Positions 39,189-43,448 of a stretch of DNA of 43,448 nucleotides are shown piece by piece (positions within the stretch are counted from its first letter, which is position 1; every line of letters starts with the position of its first letter). Location: the NCBI RefSeq assembly GCF_009735685.1, contig NZ_WHPN01000299.1, positions 1-43,448 of the forward strand, written 5' to 3'. This stretch comes from Streptomyces lycii (GTDB lineage: Bacteria; Actinomycetota; Actinomycetes; Streptomycetales; Streptomycetaceae). The notes below the pieces were generated by a model. That model was not told the DNA's origin. It saw nothing but the letters and a program-made list of their open reading frames with translations, and ran no database searches. The position numbers and the translations under genes are program-made.

Positions 39189-40178
39189 TCAGGGCTCGAC
39201 GACGATCTTCCGGCCGACGCCGGAGGCGAACTGGTCCAAAGCCTGCGGGTACTTGTCCAGCGGCATCCGGTGGCTGATGAAGACACCCGGGTCGAGCACG
39301 CCGGTGGCGAACAGGTCGGCGGCGCGCTCGTAGCTGTGCAGCACCGCCATGGAGCCGGTAATGGTGATCTCCTGGTTGTAGATCTTGTACGGCTCGATGA
39401 CGGCGGTCGTCGCGTAGTCCGCGACGCCGAACTGAAGAAACGTTCCGGCCTTGGCCACCCGGCCGATGCCGTCCTGAATGGCGGCCGCGTTGCCGGTCGC
39501 GTCGATCACCACGTCCCAGCCGCGCGGCTGGTCCAGTTCCACGGCGCCCGAGGCGGCGCGCGAGCAGCCCAGCTGCCGTGCCGTGGCGAGCCGGTCGTCG
39601 TTGATGTCGACGACGTCGACCGAGGCGGCGCCCGTGCGCTTGGCCAGCTCCAGCATCATCAGCCCCATGGTGCCGGACCCGTAGATCAGCACCTCGGCGC
39701 CGAGCCGGCTGCCCAGCACGTCGTAACCGCGGACCGCGCAGGACAGCGGCTCGATCAGGGCCGCGTCCGCCGTGGAGACGTGGTCGGGCAGCCGGACGCA
39801 GTTGGCGACCGGCGCGACGGCGTACTCGGCGGCGCCGCCGGGGACGGAGACGCCGATCGCGGCCCAGCGGTCGCAGAGGTTGTTGTGCCCGCTGCGGCAG
39901 TAACGGCACTCGAAGCAGTACAGCGAGGGGTCGACCGCGACCCGGTCGCCGATCCTCAGCTCGGTGACCTCCGAGCCCAGCCCGACGACCTCCCCGGCGA
40001 ACTCGTGCCCGGGGACGATGGGCAGCGTGGGGGCGAACTCGCCCTGCCGGATGTGCAGGTCCGTGCCGCACAGCCCGCAGGCCGCCACCTCGACGACGAC
40101 CTCGCGGGCTCCGGGGGTGGGGTCGGGGACGGTGGTGAGCGCGACCCGGCCCGGGGCTTCGATCAGTGCGGCCCTCAT
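39189..40178 (-). CDS. Zinc-dependent alcohol/polyol dehydrogenase
   Basis: A 329-residue medium-chain dehydrogenase. Catalytic zinc ligands are C37 in ACGLCGTD and the following GHEF motif; structural-zinc cysteines are in YCFECRYCRSGHNNLC. The nucleotide loop is LIYGSGTMGLMMLELA, followed by VVDIND, whose Asp suggests NAD(H). It is similar to sorbitol/galactitol/threonine-type dehydrogenases. Its ATG overlaps the stop of the permease gene by 4 bp, so it is the catabolic step of the transport operon and probably oxidises the imported polyol. The start follows AGGAG. Confidence 0.92.
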   Translation of the reverse strand: MRAALIEAPGRVALTTVPDPTPGAREVVVEVAACGLCGTDLHIRQGEFAPTLPIVPGHEFAGEVVGLGSEVTELRIGDRVAVDPSLYCFECRYCRSGHNNLCDRWAAIGVSVPGGAAEYAVAPVANCVRLPDHVSTADAALIEPLSCAVRGYDVLGSRLGAEVLIYGSGTMGLMMLELAKRTGAASVDVVDINDDRLATARQLGCSRAASGAVELDQPRGWDVVIDATGNAAAIQDGIGRVAKAGTFLQFGVADYATTAVIEPYKIYNQEITITGSMAVLHSYERAADLFATGVLDPGVFISHRMPLDKYPQALDQFASGVGRKIVVEP

Positions 40179-41059
40179 TTGACTGCTCCTAGCGACAGGC
40201 CCTGGACGAGTTTGTCCTGGGCGGCGAAGCCGGCGGCGAGCACCGGCAGGGAGATGACGACCGACGCCGCGCACAGCTGGGCCAGGAACAGGCCCTGGCT
40301 GGTGACGAAGCTCGTCAGGAAGACCGGGGCGGTCTGCGCGACCACGCCGGTCAGGACACGGGCGAACAACAGCTCGTTCCAGCTGAAGATGAAGCAGATC
40401 AGCGCGGTGGCGGCGATGCCGGGTCCGGCCATCGGGGCGATGACCCGGGTGAGGATCGCGGGCAGCCGTGCTCCGTCGATCTGCGCGGCCTCGATGACGG
40501 CCACCGGGACGTCGGCGAGGAAGGACTGCATCATCCACACCGCGATCGGCAGGTTCATCGAGGTGTAGAGGATGACGAGCAGCCAGATGTTGTCGAGCAG
40601 CCCGGTGTTGCGTGCGAAGAGGAACACCGGCAGCAGCCCGGCGACGACCGGCAGCATCTTGGTGGAGAGGAAGAAGAACATCACGTCGGTCCACTTGCGG
40701 ACCCGCCGGATGGACAGGGCGTACGCGGCCGGCAGCGCCAGCACGAGGACCAGCAGCGTCGACGCCAGGCTCGCCCACAGCGAGTTGATCAGCGGCGGCC
40801 AGGGGCTCGCGCCGCCCCGGCCCGCGAAGAACTCGCGGTACGAGGCGAAGGTCAGCGGCGCGCCCAGCGAGGGCGGGTTGGTCGCCGCGTCGGGCTCGCT
40901 GTGGAAGGAGGTCAGCACCATCCACAGGGCCGGGGCGACGAACACCAGGCCGACCACCCAGGCCAGCAGACCCAGCGCGGTGTTGCGGCGGCGGGCCCGC
41001 CGGAGGACCCGGTCGCCCGTCGGGCCGGCGGAGACGGGGGCTGCGGTGAGACTGCTCAT
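40175..41059 (-). CDS. Carbohydrate ABC transporter permease (MalG type)
   Basis: A 294-residue inner-membrane permease with six predicted helices (first at about 28-50) and the EAA loop EAAQIDGARLPAILTRVIAPMAGPGI (about 195-220) that docks the ATPase. MalG/SmoG-like. It pairs with the MalF-type permease encoded just upstream, overlapping its stop by 4 bp. Sequence and partners suggest import of a sugar or polyol such as sorbitol or mannitol; the exact substrate is an inference. Confidence 0.93.
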   Translation of the reverse strand: MSSLTAAPVSAGPTGDRVLRRARRRNTALGLLAWVVGLVFVAPALWMVLTSFHSEPDAATNPPSLGAPLTFASYREFFAGRGGASPWPPLINSLWASLASTLLVLVLALPAAYALSIRRVRKWTDVMFFFLSTKMLPVVAGLLPVFLFARNTGLLDNIWLLVILYTSMNLPIAVWMMQSFLADVPVAVIEAAQIDGARLPAILTRVIAPMAGPGIAATALICFIFSWNELLFARVLTGVVAQTAPVFLTSFVTSQGLFLAQLCAASVVISLPVLAAGFAAQDKLVQGLSLGAVK

Positions 41060-42030
41060 CCCCGGGACACCTCCTCGCGGAAGAGGGACAGGACCACGCG
41101 GAGCGCGAAGGTCGCGATGACGATGGAGCCGATGACGACGATGACCCCGGCGGCGGACGCCTGGCCGTACTCGTGGCCCTCGTAGAAGGTCTGGTAGACG
41201 GTGTACGGCAGGTTCGCGGTGCCGAGGCTGCCCTTGGTCATGGTGAAGACGGCGTCGAAGTTCTGCACGATGTAGATCGATCCGAGCAGCACCCCGAGTT
41301 CCAGGTAGCGGCGCAGGTGCGGCAGCGTGAGGTAGCGGAAGATCTGCCAGGGCCCGGCGCCGTCCAGCCGGGCGGCCTCGATGGTGTCGTGCGGGCGGCT
41401 CTGCAGGCCGGCCAGCAGGATCAGCATCATGAACGGGGTCCACTGCCAGACGAGCGCGGCCTCCACCGCCATCAGCGGCATGGTGGAGATCCACTCCGGC
41501 TGCGGGGCGTCCGCGCCGAAGAGGCCGGCGACCGCGGCCAGCGTGCCGTTGAGGAGTCCGTACTCCGGGTTGTAGAGCAGGTGCTTCCACATCAGCGCGG
41601 CGGCGACGGGCACCAGCAGGAACGGCGTGATGAGCATGGTGCGCACCAGGCCGCGCCCCTTGAAGGAGCGGTCCAGCAGCAGCGCCAGCAGCAGCCCGAG
41701 GACCACGCTGGTGACGACCACGGCGGCGGTCAGCACGGCGGTGGTGAGGACGGACTCCCGCAGCGCGGGATCGGTGGCGACGGCGGAGTAGTTGGACAGG
41801 CCGGTGAAGTGGCGGTTGTCCGGGGAGAAGGCGTTCCAGTCGAAGAGGGAGATCACCAGCGTCGCGGCGAACGGCAGCTGGGTGACGACGATCAGGAACA
41901 CCAGGGCGGGAAGCAGGGGCGCCCGGGTGGCCCAGGCCTTGAGACGCTGCGACTGCTCCTTGCGGGGCCGCGGTGCGGCGGGGGTCCCGCTGGTGCGCGG
42001 GGCGGTGGACTCGGCGAGTGGGGTGCTCAT
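41056..42030 (-). CDS. Carbohydrate ABC transporter permease (MalF type)
   Basis: A 324-residue permease with a short cytoplasmic N-terminus and six membrane helices. The EAA motif is EAARLDGAGPWQIFRYLTLPHLRRYL (about 228-253). LSLFDWNAF-like sequence near residue 65 and the segment FTGLSNYSAV are typical of MalF/SmoF proteins. Its start overlaps the stop of the binding-protein gene by 4 bp and its stop overlaps the next permease by 4 bp, so the three transport genes are translationally coupled. Confidence 0.93.
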   Translation of the reverse strand: MSTPLAESTAPRTSGTPAAPRPRKEQSQRLKAWATRAPLLPALVFLIVVTQLPFAATLVISLFDWNAFSPDNRHFTGLSNYSAVATDPALRESVLTTAVLTAAVVVTSVVLGLLLALLLDRSFKGRGLVRTMLITPFLLVPVAAALMWKHLLYNPEYGLLNGTLAAVAGLFGADAPQPEWISTMPLMAVEAALVWQWTPFMMLILLAGLQSRPHDTIEAARLDGAGPWQIFRYLTLPHLRRYLELGVLLGSIYIVQNFDAVFTMTKGSLGTANLPYTVYQTFYEGHEYGQASAAGVIVVIGSIVIATFALRVVLSLFREEVSRG

Positions 42031-43379
42031 CGCTGCTGGTACTCCTCTCCGACTTCCTCCGCCATGGCCTGCGACTTCTTCAGCGCCGAGGCGACGGACT
42101 GGCGGCCGGCGATGGCCGCGCTGAGTTCGTGCGAGACCTTGGTCCCCAGGTCGGAGAACTCGGGGATGTCGACGAACTGGACACCGATGGTGGGCCGCGG
42201 CTGCACTCCCGGGTCCCGCGGGTCGGCGCTCTCGATGGAGCGGCGGGTGACATCTCCGAAGGTGCCGGACGCCTTGCGGTACTCGGGGTGGTCGTACGTC
42301 GAACTGCGCTTCCCCGCCGGGACGTTGGCCCAGCCGATCTCCTCGCCGACCAGCCGCTCGTAGTCCTTGCCGGAGGCCCAGGAGATGAACTCCCATGCCT
42401 TGTCGGGCTTCTTGGATGCCTGCTGGACGCCCCAGGCCCAGGTGTAGAGCCAGCCGGAGCTGTCGGTCTCGGCGACCGGGGCCTGCACGTAGCCGATCTT
42501 CCCCTTCACCGGGGAGTCCGCCGCCTCCAGCGATCCGGCGGCGGCCGTGGCGTCGTACCACATGGCGGTGTTGCCCTGGGTGAGGTTGTTGAGGCACTCG
42601 GCGTAGCCGGACTGGGCGGCTCCGGCCTGGCCGTGCTCGCGCACCAGGCCGACGTAGAACTCGGTGGCCGCGGTGAACTCCGGTGAGGTGAGCTTCGCCT
42701 CCCAGTCCTCGGTGAACCAGGTGCCGCCGAAGGTGTTCACGACCGTGGTCAGCGGGGCGATCATCTCGCCCCAGCCCGGGAGCCCGCGCAGGCATATGCC
42801 CTTCATGCCCTCGCGGGCGCCGTCGGTCTTCGCCGCGAATTCGGCGACCTGCTCCCAGGTGGGCTTGTCGGGCATCTTCAGGCCCTGCTCCTCGAAGACG
42901 TCCTTGCGGTACATCAGGAAGGAGGACTCGCCGTAGAAGGGCTCGCCGTAGACCTTGCCGTCCTCGGCGGTGAGGGATTCCCGGACGGGTTCCAGGATGT
43001 CGTCCTGGTCGAAGCCGGGGTCGCCCGCGATGTGCTCGTCCAGGGGGTGCAGCCAGTCGTTCTCGGCGTAGAAGGGGATCTCGAAGTTGCTCAGCGTGGC
43101 GACGTCGTACTGGCCGGCCTGGTTGGCGAAGTCCTGGCTGATCTTGTCGCGGACGTCGTTCTCGGGCAGCACGGTGAAGTTGACCTTGATGCCGGTCTCG
43201 GCGGTGAAGTGCTTGGCGGTGAGCTTCTGCAGCTCGGTCATCTGCGGGTTGTTCACCATCAGGACGTTGATGGTGTTCTCGTCGGTGCCGAGCCCGCCTG
43301 CTCCCGCGCAGGCCGTCAGCAGGGATCCGGCGGCCGCTGCCACGATCAGCGTGCGCAGCCTGTGTCGATTTCTCGACAT
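42027..43379 (-). CDS. Sugar/polyol ABC transporter lipoprotein (solute-binding protein)
   Basis: A 450-residue extracellular binding protein of the SBP_bac_1 type. The lipobox LTAC with Cys24 follows a short hydrophobic signal, so it is a membrane-anchored lipoprotein. Binding-domain blocks such as INVLMVNNPQMTELQKLTAKHFTAETGIKVNFTVLPEND and GVQQASKKPDKAWEFISWASG are typical of polyol-binding SmoE-like proteins. It is the first gene of the operon; its promoter and any operator lie mostly beyond the window edge. The ATG at 43379 has GGGAGA upstream. An ATG five codons earlier is less likely. Confidence 0.92.
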   Translation of the reverse strand: MSRNRHRLRTLIVAAAAGSLLTACAGAGGLGTDENTINVLMVNNPQMTELQKLTAKHFTAETGIKVNFTVLPENDVRDKISQDFANQAGQYDVATLSNFEIPFYAENDWLHPLDEHIAGDPGFDQDDILEPVRESLTAEDGKVYGEPFYGESSFLMYRKDVFEEQGLKMPDKPTWEQVAEFAAKTDGAREGMKGICLRGLPGWGEMIAPLTTVVNTFGGTWFTEDWEAKLTSPEFTAATEFYVGLVREHGQAGAAQSGYAECLNNLTQGNTAMWYDATAAAGSLEAADSPVKGKIGYVQAPVAETDSSGWLYTWAWGVQQASKKPDKAWEFISWASGKDYERLVGEEIGWANVPAGKRSSTYDHPEYRKASGTFGDVTRRSIESADPRDPGVQPRPTIGVQFVDIPEFSDLGTKVSHELSAAIAGRQSVASALKKSQAMAEEVGEEYQQR

Positions 43380-43448
43380 GGAGATGTCTCCCAACCGCTC
43401 GATGGAGCGTCCGGTGGGGTGCGGGGATGCGGGGTGGTGCGTGGGGCG

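Noticed and set aside
1..43448. TTA codons as a sign of bldA control
   Set aside because: I checked the few TTA/TAA strings by eye, and each falls outside genes or out of frame. An automated scan would be needed to be sure.
1..43448. Mobile element, prophage or CRISPR array
   Set aside because: I see no transposase, integrase or phage structural gene and no regularly spaced repeat array. The tandem repeats have no spacers of constant length.

Overview
The window looks like chromosomal DNA of a Streptomyces or very close actinomycete. It is extremely GC-rich, third codon positions are almost always G or C, and GTG and TTG starts are common. Typical Streptomyces gene pairs are present: a snapalysin protease with its divergent LysR regulator, a CHRD protein with a class F sortase, a CE1758/CE1759-type flavin monooxygenase pair, and a DUF574 methyltransferase. 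I found 43 protein-coding genes. I saw no tRNA or rRNA genes, insertion sequence, prophage, CRISPR array or biosynthetic gene cluster. Reading by eye, I also saw no in-frame TTA codon.

Layout. Positions 1-7.3 kb hold a DUF899 protein, a zinc-ribbon protein, a secreted GH81 beta-1,3-glucanase, a MarR regulator and the snpR/snpA pair. Positions 7.4-12.7 kb hold a DUF574 methyltransferase, the CHRD protein with its sortase, a divergent pair of F420-type oxidoreductases and a secreted esterase. Positions 12.8-16 kb hold an aldo/keto reductase, a nucleotidyltransferase and a secreted endonuclease I. Positions 16.3-19.7 kb are a tightly overlapping signalling operon: receiver-PP2C phosphatase, CHASE3/HAMP histidine kinase and single-domain response regulator. 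Positions 19.8-30.1 kb are rich in redox enzymes and one-component regulators, with a phospholipase D-like protein and a RidA-like protein. Positions 30.4-36.3 kb hold an ArsR-SRPBCC fusion, a Ku protein with an unusual tail, a NarL-type two-component system and a membrane acyltransferase. Positions 36.6-43.4 kb hold a PPOX protein, a streptogrisin-like protease, a small protein and an operon for uptake and oxidation of a sugar or polyol (binding protein, two permeases, zinc dehydrogenase). That transporter has no ATPase gene here.

How the genes relate. The clearest link between distant genes is regulatory. An identical 16-bp sequence containing a perfect 14-bp palindrome (TGAGAGCGCTCTCA) lies just downstream of the likely promoters of the GH81 glucanase and of the serine protease, 33 kb apart. 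It resembles LacI-family (CebR-like) operators of Streptomyces, so both exoenzymes may answer to one sugar-sensing repressor. The protease promoter also carries a partial match to a DasR site. This would fit joint breakdown of fungal walls (glucan and protein).

Other notable structure includes several genes that look leaderless (a TANNNT box 6-7 nt before the start codon), among them a divergent pair sharing a 17-bp mirrored promoter-start sequence; strong operators for the ArsR fusion and the flavin monooxygenase operon; and short GC-rich tandem repeats in many intergenic gaps. I did not find a clear new multi-gene system. The best leads are the shared operator and the CHRD/sortase pair.
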